Shown here: piece by piece, positions 37,001 to 47,234 of the stretch
Layout: the number at the start of each line of letters is the position of its first letter
Numbering within the stretch: the first letter of the stretch is position 1
Assembly (NCBI RefSeq): GCF_000321225.1
Contig: NW_004450582.1
Location: forward strand, 1,039,148 to 1,103,147
Length of the DNA stretch: 64,000 nucleotides
Origin: Odobenus rosmarus divergens
Lineage: Eukaryota > Chordata > Mammalia > Carnivora > Odobenidae
Reading direction: 5' to 3'
The notes under the pieces: model-generated
What the model was told of the DNA's origin: nothing
Databases searched by the model: none
Seen by the model: the letters and a program-made list of their open reading frames with translations, nothing else
Made by a program: the position numbers and the translations under genes

Positions 37001-40000
37001 GAGACTGGGGTAGGGAGCAAAAGCATGTCTTCTTAATATTTAAGAACCTTCTTTGCACAAAACCAGGAAGTTTCATGGCCTTAGCCACAGAAGTTCCAAA
37101 ATGACAAATACGAATTTGGTCTAGCAGGAACGGGAGCTATCATCGTGACCCCACACAAGTAACACTTACATACTCATTAGATTTTAAGCAATGTTCTCAA
37201 TATTAGAAACATTTTAACTCATTTAATATTCACAACTGACATATGAGATAAGCGCTATTTCTATTCTCATCTTTATAGATGATGACAGAGAAAAAGAGGT
37301 TAAATAAATTCCCAAGGTCACAGGATTCGGGTGCAGAATCAGGCTCCAGGGCTCACTCTTCTAATGCTACTTGTAAACACAGACACTGAGACTTGAAATG
37401 TTAAGCATAAAAACAACACTGAATACCTATCCAGAGACATGTCCTGAAATGTGGGACTTGGGCTATGAATGGTCTGTAAGTGACCTAAATAAAGATAACT
37501 GTTCCTCTGGCAGCAAGATACAATCCTGACTACTCTTTCCAAGACTCAATATATTAAGTATTTAAAGTGCCATATTTTTTCACGCCTTTTTTCTCTCTCC
37601 ATTTCAGAGGCCGTTATCACATGCAGTAATTTCCGTCTACTTCTTTATCTTCCAGAGGACTGGTATCATCATTTGATCAAATCTACAAACCGAGAGTCTT
37701 CACAGATTTTACAGAGACAGGCATCCTTCCCAACAAGCTTTCGCACAAGTCTCTTAAAGATCAGGGCAAGACCATCAGGCAGAAGGTGACAGAGCATTTT
37801 ACTCACATAGTTAACAATGACGGACAGGGCCCAGAATTGAGGTTAACAAAAGCTTATCCTTTCAGAATTGCAATTCAAAAATTTGTTTTTTTAATGCTGT
37901 TTATAGTGTCTAACATCTTGTTACATTTAAAACTTATTATGTTTAATTTAAAATACCACTTTATTAATTATTAACTTACCACAGCAGACTGGGACCTAGT
38001 TTCAATAATGACATTTTTAAAATCCACCTACCAAGCCTCTGAAATCTCGAGTTGAAAATCCCAATTTCTACCTCTGTTACAAAATCAATGACATTCATTC
38101 CCAATGACAATGTTCCTACTAGACTGAGCAAAAAACAAATTTTGGAGAAGTGAAGGGGGAAAAGAAAGCTAAACTCATGGCAATCAGACACAAGTGTTCC
38201 AGAAGCAAAACCAAGATCTATAATTCACCCATTCTTTACCCTCTACTTTAGAAAACTTCCTCTAGTTATTTACTCAACAAACATAAGGTATTAAATAAGC
38301 CAGAGAATATAAAAAATATAACCTGACCTCAAGAAGCAAGAACACATAAATCAATTAAGTACTACAAAAGTGCCAGAAGTTTTAACACAGGACACGGAAT
38401 GAACACTTTCACTGTAAGCCTTCCATCTGAGAATCACTTTTACCAAATTAACAAAGGAGAATGACACATTACAAGTAGCATGCTGACATCTAAAGCAACA
38501 TCTGACCTGAAGCTGATGACTTTAAAGGATTTATATAAATTCAAGCAGCTCCTTATTTTATCAGTATTACATACAATCAAAACAGGGCACAGCACAAAGC
38601 CTTACAATGGCTATGCATAAAGACATACTAGAAATCTATTCATTGAAGGCACAGAAAAAAGTTCAGGCTGCTGACATTTATAACTTTTTTACGGATCTCT
38701 CATCATCTCAAATTTAATACCAGGTAAGCACCACATCACCCTCTCCTTATTTAAAAACTTTTAACTTGTTTTTTAATTTTACATACAGTAAAATTCATTC
38801 TGTGGTATAGAAATTTACATGTTTCAACAATGCATAGAGTCATGTATCCATCATCACAATCAATCTGCCTTCATTTTTTATAATAAACTTTGTATATTTG
38901 ATTTGCTTAAAACAAAGGAGCAGCATATTTACAACTGCTCCTAGTTTGGAACTCGGTGAAAGAAAGAAAAAGGTGAAAGAAAAACAAGACTTGAGTCTAA
39001 CAAGGTTTACTATCATACGCAATAGCTCTTGACGTCACCTTCCTCAGTTTAAACATTTAAGGGTTTGCTATGTCATAAACACAATTAGGAACTAGAATAC
39101 CAAGATTATGTAAAATATGAAAGTGCCCTGAAGGAGAAAGTAGGTCACTGCAAGTCACTCTAACATATGCAAAAGCCAAAAACCAAAATAGGTAAAGTGT
39201 ATTCTGGCAAGAAGAAGTTTAGTATAACTAGACTGTAGGGCATATGATGTGCAGTGTCGGATAATACTGATAAACTAGGATGAGGCCAAATTTTAAACTG
39301 GCCAACAACTGAAATTTAACCTTTAGGCCAGTGATTCTAAGGCTTAACATCAGAATCAACTAGAACTTTAGGAAAGAAAAAAACAGATGTTGGGGACTCC
39401 ATCCCCAGACCAATAAAATCAGAATTTGTCAGACACATGCATGTGAATATTTTAAAGCTTCCCCGGTTATTTTTGGGTTCACTCGAGGTCATGAACCACT
39501 GAAACTGCAGAGGGAAGGCAGGAAGATCATTAGAGAAGTGACATGATGAAATTTGTTTTTAGGAAGACTATGGAAGATGAAAAGACAGAAAAGGTACTAG
39601 TGGCAGAGGCATAAAAAACATAGAGAACATTCTGCTGGTAGAATCAACAAAGCAGACGTAAGGAAAAAAATCAAGAATATTTAAATTTCACCTTAAAAAA
39701 CTTAGAAAATGAAGAGTAATTGAGTTTAGTAATTGAGTTTAAATATGGGTAAAGCCAGTTAACAAAACCGGACTAAGACAGGGCTAAAAATCTGGGCCAT
39801 CAGCACTAGGGCATCACAGAAGTGTGTGATATCACTCAGGAAGCACATGTTGAGCATTTTTAAAAACCACCACCAAGATTCATTATCTAGAGTGCTTGTC
39901 AGTAATGCAAATTCCTGGGTCCCAATCCAGATGTACAGAATAAGTCATTTAAAGTCTCTGAAAATTGATGAGAACCACTGAAGAGGGAAAAAAAAAAAGC

Positions 40001-41108
40001 AGAAAGGACCAGAGTAGAGTTTTAGTGAGATCAAACATCATGTGCTCTATATGGGAGGCTTTGGCTCAGAATTTTATGAGTAACTGAGGCTGAAGTTTTG
40101 AGTACTTCACAACACAATCCATGGAGATCTTCCAAACTGGCCGATTTGGCTATACTTACGCAGTGAAATCTGCAGCTGCTGTAGCTGCTTTGGTGGCATC
40201 CTTATTCAATGTCGCGCCCCAAACAGCACCCTTATGACCCAAAAATGTTCCAATCCAGTCTCCGGTATCTCCCTGGCGTAGCATAGGTTTCCCGTCTAAA
40301 ACACATTTAAAAAGTGTGATTTAGAAGTTCAAATTACTTAAAATCTAAGACTCAAACATAAAGTGATCGTGTCAAATAAAAGTGTTAAACTGCTTTTGTT
40401 GTGTAGCTATTCTCATTCACTGGGGTCACTAAGAAACGTTCAGAAATAAAGTAACTGAAGAGACAAGCCAGACATTCTCGCTGAAACATTTGTAATTCGG
40501 TGGGAATACTGATTTGCATCAAAATAACCTAGATTTGAGTCTTATTTTGGACAAACTTTTTAACCTGAACCTGTTTCCAACTGAAAAATGGGGCTAATAC
40601 CACATAGGAATGTCCAGTAAAGGCAATGACAAGTCTCTAAAATAAAGGTATTACTCGCCTGGCCTCCTGTTTTCTCTATTCCCCATATCCTTGAAAGATT
40701 ACAGTATATGATGGCAGAGGCGTCTAGGCAAGTGTACAGTCCTGCTTCTCCAAAAATAGCAATAAAAGCGAAAAGAGAGGCCCAAGTTGGGGGCAGTACT
40801 TAGCCTCGTCAGAGAATCAGAAAAGCCTCCCTTGGCTCCAGCTGCGGAATCCCTAATACAGTGTTTTCCCCATCAGACCACTGTCGGCCCCAAACTCAAG
40901 ACTGAGATCCCCCCTTCCGCACTGGGGAGTACCCGCCACTCTACCTTCCGGCCCAGTCCTACTCGTCAGGGACCCGGATCCAGGGGCCCTGCTCACCTTT
41001 GCAAGCGCTGATTAAGAAATAGCCATAGGGCGTGATGCCACTGAAGGCCAAATCGACCACAGGCCGCGTGTGGCCCGAGCAGGTGAGCGGCGTCTGCCTC
41101 ATTGCCAT
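24970..41108 (-). CDS. STRAP: STRAP (UNRIP), complete coding region, 10 exons
   Basis: WD40-repeat adaptor protein. Family knowledge: it binds the TGF-beta type I receptor and Smad7 to dampen signalling, and as UNRIP it joins the cytoplasmic SMN complex and partners the RNA-binding protein UNR/CSDE1. Seen here: joining 41108-40997, 40295-40160, 34151-34070, 33487-33415, 30868-30772, 30102-29965, 28587-28451, 26572-26423, 25850-25785 and 25031-24970 gives 1053 nt, i.e. 350 codons plus TGA, with no internal stop, matching the known protein length. All introns are GT-AG. WD-repeat signatures include GH at residues 12-13, 57-58 and 263-264, WD at 86-87 and 169-170, YD at 127-128 and LW at 291-292. 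Residues 309-350 form a Glu/Ser-rich acidic tail. The start ATG has a near-perfect Kozak context (GCCGCCATGG). Identity was assigned by recognising the protein, not by a search. Confidence 0.97.
25619..25654. repeat. Perfect 18-bp tandem duplication in STRAP intron 9
   Basis: Two exact head-to-tail copies of atgtatataaaaatacat, each with partial internal symmetry. Confidence 0.9.
25785..25850 (-). CDS. STRAP: STRAP coding exon 9
   Basis: 66 nt, codon 309 to one base of codon 331. The acceptor is TTCATAG|AAGAA and the donor GCTAG|GTAAAT. It is the first half of the acidic C-terminal tail outside the propeller, including Ser312, a phosphosite reported in the human protein. Confidence 0.95.
   Translation of the reverse strand, partial: KKIVVSWQSQRSVFQRQQKRS
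26234..26256. repeat. (CA)n microsatellite in STRAP intron 8
   Basis: CA dinucleotide run followed by gagagacacac. Confidence 0.9.
26423..26572 (-). CDS. STRAP: STRAP coding exon 8
   Basis: 150 nt, codon 259 to one base of codon 309. The acceptor is TTTCAG|AATCC and the donor TCCTG|GTAAGC. It encodes WD repeat 7, including GH at 263-264, [19 protein letters not shown] (275-292) and the following strand. Confidence 0.97.
28451..28587 (-). CDS. STRAP: STRAP coding exon 7
   Basis: 137 nt, codon 213 to one base of codon 259. The acceptor is TTCCAG|TTTGG and the donor TTAG|GTGAGT. It encodes the [19 protein letters not shown] segment and the [12 protein letters not shown] strand of WD repeat 6. 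Confidence 0.96.
29965..30102 (-). CDS. STRAP: STRAP coding exon 6
   Basis: 138 nt, codons 167-212 plus two bases of codon 213. The acceptor is TTGCAG|CCTTTG and the donor GTAAG|GTATGT. It contains the RLWDH motif (Trp-Asp 169-170). Residue 181 is Thr where I recall Asn in the human protein; this comes from memory and was not aligned. Confidence 0.96.
30772..30868 (-). CDS. STRAP: STRAP coding exon 5
   Basis: 97 nt, codon 135 to two bases of codon 167. The acceptor is TTTAAG|AACCT and the donor GTCCG|GTAAGT. It encodes the [12 protein letters not shown] segment (GH at 141-142) and the end of WD repeat 4. Confidence 0.96.
31430..31650 (+). repeat. MIR SINE in STRAP intron 4
   Basis: gggcaagttacttaacctgc, ttcttcatctgtaaaatggg and tctgacatacagtaaaagca in MIR order, antisense to STRAP. 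Confidence 0.75.
32280..32760 (+). mobile_element. L1M 3'-end relic in STRAP intron 4
   Basis: Phrases of old L1 3' regions: ttgtcccaacaattctattt, gcagctataaggatgttaag, tagcccaaatgggccacag, gactggttaat. No ORF. Confidence 0.5.
33046..33219 (+). mobile_element. CAN-SINE in STRAP intron 4
   Basis: Flanked by aaaagactggaag at 33033-33045 and 33220-33232. Antisense to the gene; its end is about 200 bp from the exon 4 donor. Confidence 0.93.
33415..33487 (-). CDS. STRAP: STRAP coding exon 4
   Basis: 73 nt, residues 111-134 plus one base of codon 135. The acceptor is TTTCAG|GATAG and the donor GAAGCAG|GTAAGT. It encodes [13 protein letters not shown], a typical WD strand d ending in Tyr-Asp (127-128) instead of Trp-Asp. 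Confidence 0.96.
34070..34151 (-). CDS. STRAP: STRAP coding exon 3
   Basis: 82 nt, residues 83-110. The acceptor is TTTTAG|CAAAG and the donor ACGCAG|GTATCA, ending in phase 0. It contains the Trp-Asp pair (86-87) that closes WD repeat 2 and the [11 protein letters not shown] stretch that opens repeat 3. Confidence 0.96.
34700..34888 (-). mobile_element. CAN-SINE in STRAP intron 2, sense
   Basis: Exact 16-bp TSD aaaattctcaaattct at 34684-34699 and 34889-34904. Confidence 0.94.
35796..35984 (-). mobile_element. CAN-SINE in STRAP intron 2, sense
   Basis: Poly-T start and end gccacccaggcgccccccc. cttaactttttt occurs before it (35784-35795) and again at 36017-36028, after a TTTATTTATT stretch. 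Confidence 0.9.
37190..37350 (-). repeat. MIR relic in STRAP intron 2
   Basis: Reverse MIR text: tttaactcatttaatattca, gataagcgctatttctattc, aattcccaaggtcacagga. Confidence 0.65.
39329..39501 (+). mobile_element. MER5A-like MITE in STRAP intron 2
   Basis: Ends cagtgattctaagg and tcatgaaccactg. Inner text (ccatccccagaccaataaaa, catgtgaatattttaaagct) fits MER5A. Confidence 0.7.
39860..39980 (+). mobile_element. MER5A-like fragment in STRAP intron 2
   Basis: aatgcaaattcctgggtccc and the end gatgagaaccactg. Confidence 0.65.
40160..40295 (-). CDS. STRAP: STRAP coding exon 2
   Basis: 136 nt; completes codon 38 and runs to two bases of codon 83. The acceptor is TTTTAG|ACGGG and the donor ACTGC|GTAAGT. 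It holds the [10 protein letters not shown] segment that opens WD repeat 2 (GH at residues 57-58) and an alanine/threonine-rich stretch near residues 70-80. Confidence 0.96.
40296..40996 (-). other. STRAP: STRAP intron 1
   Basis: Canonical GT-AG intron of 701 bp, free of recognisable SINEs. Its 5' part is still CpG-island sequence. Confidence 0.9.
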
Positions 41109-41750
41109 GGCGGCGGTGAACCGAGCGATCCGGACGTGGAGCCGAGGGTCGTCTTGTCTTTTCTTTCCTCTGCCGCAGAGCCTCTGGCTCAAGGCCCCCG
41201 CCCTGACACTGGGGGCTGGGGCTGGGCCGAGAAACGGGAAAAAGAGGCCAATCGGGTAGCACCGAGGTCAGGAAAGGGTTGGGGATGGGTCAGGGAGTCT
41301 GCGACGGGCGACCGACAGCCGCCAAGGGAGGGAAAGGGAGGGAGGGAGGAAAGTAGGGGAGGGGGAGAACCGGAGAACCGGCGGCCACGACCCGCACCGT
41401 CCACACCGGTACTGGCAGGAAGTGACGATCCCAATGACGCCAAGCGTCCGTGGGAAGTGACGATCTAGCGAGAAGGCAAGTTTGCCCGGTAGCGGAGCGA
41501 ATAGGACAGCAGCGCGCAGGCGCGAGATCAGCGCACGTTGGGCACGTGACGCCGGCCCCACGCCAGCTACGTACGCATGGAGGAGCTCTAGACTTTGCCG
41601 CGGAGTTCCCCGGCGCCAAGCTCTGACCAGTGGGAAACGTCCTTTATGTCGCCGGGCGGAGTCTGGTGAGTGCGAAAGCTGTGACTGCTCGTCTCAGACT
41701 CTGGACCTGGCGGCCCCTGTGGATTAGGCGCCAAGCAATACAACTGGCTG
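40850..41750 (-). promoter_or_regulatory. STRAP: STRAP CpG-island promoter and 5' UTR
   Basis: GC- and CpG-dense block around exon 1 in otherwise AT-rich DNA. It includes the near-palindrome gcgcgcaggcgc (about 41512-41523, NRF1-like), an E-box cacgtgac (41543-41550), and two copies of ggaagtgacgatc (41418-41430 and 41453-41465). No TATA box is evident, which fits a housekeeping promoter. The exact transcription start cannot be read; it should lie between 41109 and about 41500. Confidence 0.8.
40997..41108 (-). CDS. STRAP: STRAP coding exon 1
   Basis: Encodes residues 1-37 and the first base of codon 38 (Asp). The start codon is at 41108-41106, in the context GCCGCCATGG; a second in-frame ATG is codon 3. 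The exon carries the first GH dipeptide of WD repeat 1 (residues 12-13). The donor AAAG|GTGAGC lies at 40997/40996 and leaves phase 1. Upstream, reading continues without a stop into GC-rich 5' UTR, but the Kozak context and the family N-terminus fix this start. Confidence 0.97.
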
Positions 41751-42850
41751 GACTGTGCTTGCTGTCTGAACATCTAATCTAGAATGGACAACCAGAGTAG
41801 TTCCCAGCGGCGGCCCAAACCAGCAAACATCGTCTAAGAACTTTTTTTTCCAGTTCTTATTAACAACTACAAAGGCAGCCCCTCTGGGGTTGTCATTAAG
41901 GCCCATAAAAAAAATAATTTCTCCAGGGACTTCTATGTAAAAATTCCTGTACTGCTAGCATTTTAGACATGAGTGTTATGTGACTTTAAATACAGTTAAA
42001 TTCAAATCGCTTTCCCTTTTAAGGACTTCGAAGGTCTCTAGAGCATTGGTCCCCAAACTTTTTTGATAAAATAATCACATCAGTAAAACTTGAATCGGCA
42101 CTCCCATTATGGGGATAGTAATGTGTATATTGAATGAATGTGCATTATAATTAGGCAAAAACATACTAGAAGAATCTAAAAACTAAATATAAATAGAAAC
42201 CCTGGTATGATCTTCCTGCAGGCAGCCCACTTAGGGTATGGGTATCACTGCTCTGTGTAACAACCGGACTTCTTGGTTGTCTTCTCATACAAAACCTTTG
42301 TAAGCAGGAAACGTCTTATCTGGGGCAAGTTGTTTCTTTCCTTTGATACTAGACTGTAAACCGAAGACAGAGATTTTTGTGATTCTTTCACCACTTTATC
42401 CCCAATACTGTAATATCTTAGCACATACCGATAAATAGCACAAATGATTGAATGTTTCCTTCTCCGTCATCTTTTTTGTAATAAACATGTATCGTATTTC
42501 AAAATTCAAGTCTTGAATGGGGACTTGAAGTACTTCCACAATCTATTTTGTTCTTTCATCTATAGTACAGACTTGCCATATATGTTTTCCATTATCTTTG
42601 ATTCTTTCTCTGTGCCAACCTCACCCTATGGTCCAACACACACAGAGACTCCATTCATACGCTTAAATATGAGCTGCTTCATGGCAATGGTTATGGCTTT
42701 GGCATCTTTGTACTCTAGTACTGAAGAGCGAATGGCATTTAGTGGATGCTCAACAAATGATTGTTTACTGATTAAATAACTACATTACTGATGGACGTAA
42801 ATAAAAAGTTAAAACAGCTAGTCAGTAAAAAATATATATCCATTTGCTGC
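41751..42850. other. Intergenic flank upstream of STRAP
   Basis: Changes from CpG island to AT-rich. The span 42045-42255 (ggtccccaaacttttttgat ... gtatcactgctct) may be an eroded hAT MITE, uncertain. No gene. Confidence 0.4.
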
Positions 42851-42854
42851 TCAT

Positions 42855-43045
42855 TGTGTGTAAATAAGCATATAACTGATATGTCTCTAAAGAATGTGTA
42901 TGACTTTATGTAGTGACAGATGGTAACTATCCTTATGGTGGTGAGCATTGCATAATGTATAGAATTGTCATATCATTACGTTGTACATCTGAAGCTAATA
43001 TAACATTGTATGTCAATGATACTTCATTTTTTTAAAAAAAGGAAA
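42855..43045 (+). mobile_element. L1 3'-end fragment
   Basis: tagtgacagatggtaactat and ttgtacatctgaagctaatataacattgtatgtcaa, followed by an A-rich tail. This is a common L1 3' UTR ending. Confidence 0.7.
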
Positions 43046-43370
43046 CGGGAAAATTGGTTTTTAAAAAGTGTACTTCCTCCTCATTTGGATTGTGGTTTTT
43101 GAGAGTATTATGCATCCTGATCAATGGTAGGGACTTCAAGGGGAGTTTAGTATTAGAAGACAGATTAATGCAATTAATGTAATATCACGCCAACACAGTA
43201 TTCTATTAGATGTTTAGATAATCCAAGAAGGTATAAGTGTTGAAAAGAAAGTTACAAATCTGTAATGATTTAAAATTATTTATGGAGATTATATATAAAG
43301 AAAAATGTTTTAAAGATCTAATATAAATTACTGGAAGTAATGAAAGTTTAGCAAGTTTGCTGGATTTTTA

Positions 43371-43566
43371 TTTTATTTATTTGTTTTTTTAAAGATTTTA
43401 TTTATTTATTTGACAGAGATACAGCGAGAGAGGGAACACAAGCAGGGGGAGTGGGAAAGGGAGAAGCAGGGTTCCTGCTGAGCGGGGTGCCCGATGCGGG
43501 GCTTGATCCCAGGACCCAGGGATCATGACCTGAGCAGAACTAAACGACTGAGCCACCCAGGCGCCC
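43371..43566 (-). mobile_element. CAN-SINE, minus strand
   Basis: TSD ag(t/g)ttgctggattttta at 43354-43370 and 43567-43583. Confidence 0.93.
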
Positions 43567-43814
43567 AGGTTGCTGGATTTTTAAAAAAAGTATTGCAAAA
43601 TTAATTGCATTTCTATAACTAGCAACAAACAAAATGTAATTTTAAAATGTGCCATGTAAAATAGGATCAGGACATAAAGAGTACTTGAAATTAAATCTGA
43701 CCGAGTATGTTTCCCGGCAGAAAAAAAATCTGGCACATTGAAATGTAGAATTGAGGAGAGTTTAATGAATGGATCATTTACTAAGATGTAGTGAGGATCA
43801 AAAGTAACCAATGA

Positions 43815-44011
43815 CGGGGCTCCCAGGTGGCTCAGTCACTTAAACCTCTGACTCTTGATTTTGGCTCAGGTCATGACCTCAGCGTCTTGAGATCAAGCCC
43901 AGTGTGGGGCTCCACATTGATTGTGGAGCCTACTTAAGATTCCCTTCTCCCTCTGTCCCTCCTCCACTTCACCCCTTATGTGTTCTCACTCTCTCGCTCT
44001 CAAAAAAAAAA
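43815..44011 (+). mobile_element. CAN-SINE, older subfamily
   Basis: Head ggggctcccaggtggctcag. Flanked by aaaagtaaccaa-type copies (about 43800 and 44009). Confidence 0.87.
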
Positions 44012-44293
44012 AAAAGTAACCAACAAGGAATGGTGAAACCCAGGGAGAAGATGGGGGTTCTAACCATAAATCTGAGTGGGCAATTGAAAGATCCAAATTG
44101 ATGCACAGATTCAATACAATTCCAAGTAAAAGTCCCAGTTGTTGAAAATGGAACTTGACATACTAATGCTAATATATAGAATAGCAAAAGACCAAAACTA
44201 GCTGACACACTCTAAAAAAAGAAAAACAAGGGAGAAGACTTCTCTAAATATCATGAATATATTTTTCAATTTCAAGTGTAATAAACATTGTGG

Positions 44294-44470
44294 CGGGATG
44301 CCTGGGTGGCTCAGTCGGTTAAGCATCTGCCTTTGGCCCAGGTCAGGGTCCTGGGATCGAGTCCTGCCTCAGGCTCCTTGCTCAGTGGGAAGCCTGCTTC
44401 TCCCTCTGCTACTCCCCCTGCTTGTGCATGCACTCTCTCTGTCAAATAAATAAAATCTTGGAAAAAAAAA
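44294..44470 (+). mobile_element. CAN-SINE
   Basis: gggatgcctgggtggctcag to AATAAATAAAATCTTGG and an A-tail. The middle lacks the catgatccca segment, a small internal deletion. Confidence 0.9.
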
Positions 44471-45249
44471 ATAGAAGGGCTATCATCAAAAAGAGAAGAA
44501 ATAACAATTGTTGGTGTGGATATGGAGGAAATGGAACATTTGTGCCTTGTTGGTGGAAATGTAAATTGGTATAACCACTATGGAAAACAGTATGGAGTTT
44601 TCTAAAAGAAAAAAAATTGAGCTACTCTGTGATCCAGTAAGCTCACTTCTGAGTATATAGTCAAGGAAAATGAAATTAGTATTTTGAAGAGATGTCTGTA
44701 TTCCCATGTTCATTGTAGCATTATTTACAATGGCCAAGGTACAGAAGCAACCAAAGTGTCCATCCATGGATCAATGGGTAAAAGAAATGTGATATATATG
44801 TAATGTGGTATAGATGTATAATGGAGTATTATTCAGCCATAAAGAATGAAATCTTGCAATTTGTAACAACATGGATGGAACACGAGGGCATTATGCTAAG
44901 TTAACTAAGGCAGAGAAAGATACTCTATGATCTCACTTATATGTGGAATCTAAATTTAAAAAAGCAAAACAAGCTGATAGATACTGAGAACAGATTGGTG
45001 GTGTCCAAAAATGGGGGCGGAGAGTGGAGAAAAGGGGAGGGGGCAAAATGGGTGAAGGGGGTCAAAAGGTACAAAATTCCAGTTCTAAAATAAATAAGCC
45101 ATGGAGATGCGATGTACAGCATGGCAACTATAGTTAATAATACTGTATTGCATTTTCAAAAGGGTGATCATTTTGCAATATACACAAATATTAAATCATT
45201 ATGTTGTATACCTGAAACTATTATATGTCAATTATACCTCTATTTTTAA

Positions 45250-45440
45250 AAATTAACAGCTTGAAATTTCACAAATTTGTTATCCCACAGTTTCTGTGTA
45301 TTAGGATCCCAACATGTTTTAACTGGGACTTCTGGTCACTCTTTTAAAGGCTGAAATCAAGGTGTGGGCCCACTGTGTCTTCATCTGGAAGCTGAACTAG
45401 GGAAATACCTGCCTCCAATTTCCATCAAGAACTTTATTAA
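45250..45440 (-). repeat. MaLR-type LTR fragment (candidate)
   Basis: ggctgaaatcaaggtgtggg and cttcatctggaagctgaact resemble the reverse strand of ERVL-MaLR LTRs. Non-coding, weak call. Confidence 0.35.
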
Positions 45441-45574
45441 TATTATTCTTTCCCCTCTAATCCACAGTGTTGCCCTGTCATTAATTAGATTTTTCTGTAT
45501 ATGGACTATTATTTTGTTCCTTTTTTCTATTTTTATCCAGTGCCATTGCCACAATGGTTTTTGTTTTGTTTTGT

Positions 45575-45756
45575 TTTGTTTTTAAGATTTTATCTATTTG
45601 TCAGAGAGAAAGAGAGCACAAGCAGGGGGAGTGGCAAGCAGAGGGAGAAGCAGTCTCCCACCGAGCAAGGAGCCTGATGCGGGGATCCCGGGACCATGGG
45701 ATCATGACCTGAGCCAAAGGCAGAGGCTTAACTGACTGTGCCACCCAGGCATCCCA
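45575..45756 (-). mobile_element. CAN-SINE, minus strand
   Basis: (GTTTT)n, aagattttatctatttgtca start, end gccacccaggcatccc. Confidence 0.88.
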
Positions 45757-46155
45757 ATTCTAACAGATTTGGGAAATGATATCTTATTATGGTTTTGATT
45801 TGCATTTTCTCGTGATTAGTGATGTTGAGTACATTTTCATGTAACTGTTGGCCATTGTATTCCTTCTTTGAAAAAATCTTTATTCAGTTCCTCTGCCCAT
45901 TCTTAAATTAGATTGAGTTTTTGCGATTGAATTGTTTGAGTTCTTTATGTATTTGGAGTATTAACTCCTTATCTGATATATGGTTTGCAAATATGTCTCT
46001 CATGGGTTGCTTTTTCATTTTGTTCGTTTGCTGTGCAGATGTGTTTTAGTTTGATGTAGTCTCACATACTAATTTTTGCTTTTGTTGCTTATGCTTTTGG
46101 TGTCATCCGAAAAATCATTGCCAAGACCAAAGTCAAGGAGCTTCGTCCTGTTTTA

Positions 46156-46345
46156 GGTTTTTTTTTTTTTTTTTAAGATTTTATTTATTTATTTGAGAGA
46201 GAGGGAATGAGCGGTGGGGAGGGGGAGAGGAGAAGCGGACTCCACACTGAGCAAGGAAACGGATTCAGGGCTCCATACCAGGACTCTGGGATCGTGGCCT
46301 GAGCTGAAGGTAGATGCTTAACTAACCAAGCCACCCAGGTGCCCC
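46156..46345 (-). mobile_element. CAN-SINE inside the L1
   Basis: 16-T run, aagattttatttatttattt, end gccacccaggtgcccc; it splits the L1 3' UTR/ORF2 end. Confidence 0.9.
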
Positions 46346-47234
46346 TGTTTTTTTCTAGTTTTATCACTTTAGTTCTTATGTTTAAGTCCCTAAACCATCT
46401 CAAATTAATTTCATTACTGTGCATATGATTATTCAGTTTTCCCAACATCATTTACTGAGTAGTCTGTCTTTTCCCCATTGTCTATTCTCAGCTCCCTCAT
46501 CAAGTATTAGTTGACTCTACATACAAAGGTTTATTTCTGGGCTCTTGATTTTGTTCCATTGATCTATATGCCTGTTGTTACGCTAGTACCATACTATTTC
46601 GATTACTATACCTTTGTAGTATAGTTTGAAATCAGGAAGTTCAATGCCTCCAGCTTTGTTCTTATTTCTCAGGATTGTTACCTCTACTTGGGGTCTTCTG
46701 TGATTACATACAAATTTAGGATTTTTTTTCTATTTCTGTGAAAAATGCCATTAGAAATTTGGTAGAGATTGCATTGAATCTATAGATGGCTTTGGGTAGT
46801 ATGGACATTTTAATCATATTAATTTTTCCAATATGAGATATCTTTTCACTGGTTTGTGTCTTATGCAACTTCTTTAATCAAAGTCTTTAGTGTATAGATC
46901 TTTCACCTCGGTTAAATACTTAATTCCTAAGTATTTTATTGTTTTTGATGTAAGTGTAAATGGGATTATTTTCTTTATTTCTTTTTCATAAGTTTTATTG
47001 TTAATGTATAGAAATGCAAATGATTTCTGTATGTTGTTTTTGTATCTTGCAACTCTACTGAATTTATTAATTAGTCCTATAAATTCTTTGGTGGAGTCTT
47101 TAGGATTTTCTATATATGAAATCATATCATCCCCAATGAAGATGATTTTATTTCTTCTTTCCTGTTTTGAATGACGTTGATTTTTTTTATAGGAACTCTG
47201 TGCTATTTTAGTTTATTTATTTAAATTCAGTTAG

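Larger units (their letters stand above)
34152..40159 (-). other. STRAP: STRAP intron 2
   Basis: Largest STRAP intron (6.0 kb). It holds two minus-strand CAN-SINEs (34700, 35796), two MER5A-like relics (39329, 39860) and MIR-like fragments near 36750 and 37190-37350. The remainder is AT-rich intronic DNA with no exon-like reading. Confidence 0.85.
43590..45245 (+). mobile_element. L1 3' portion (end of ORF2 and 3' UTR), plus strand
   Basis: About 1.3 kb of L1 in three pieces split by SINEs at 43815 and 44294. The start resembles the ORF2 3' part (attgcatttctataactagc; agattcaatacaattccaag). The rest is a typical 3' region: ggatatggaggaaatggaac, cataaagaatgaaatcttgc, acaacatggatggaacacga, ttatatgtggaatctaaa, and end ttgtatacctgaaactatta. 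Frames are broken; it is an inactive relic. Confidence 0.75.

Noticed and set aside
41032..41727. Many open frames on both strands over the STRAP CpG island
   Set aside because: CpG-island composition. Only the frame of STRAP exon 1 has protein identity and splice structure.
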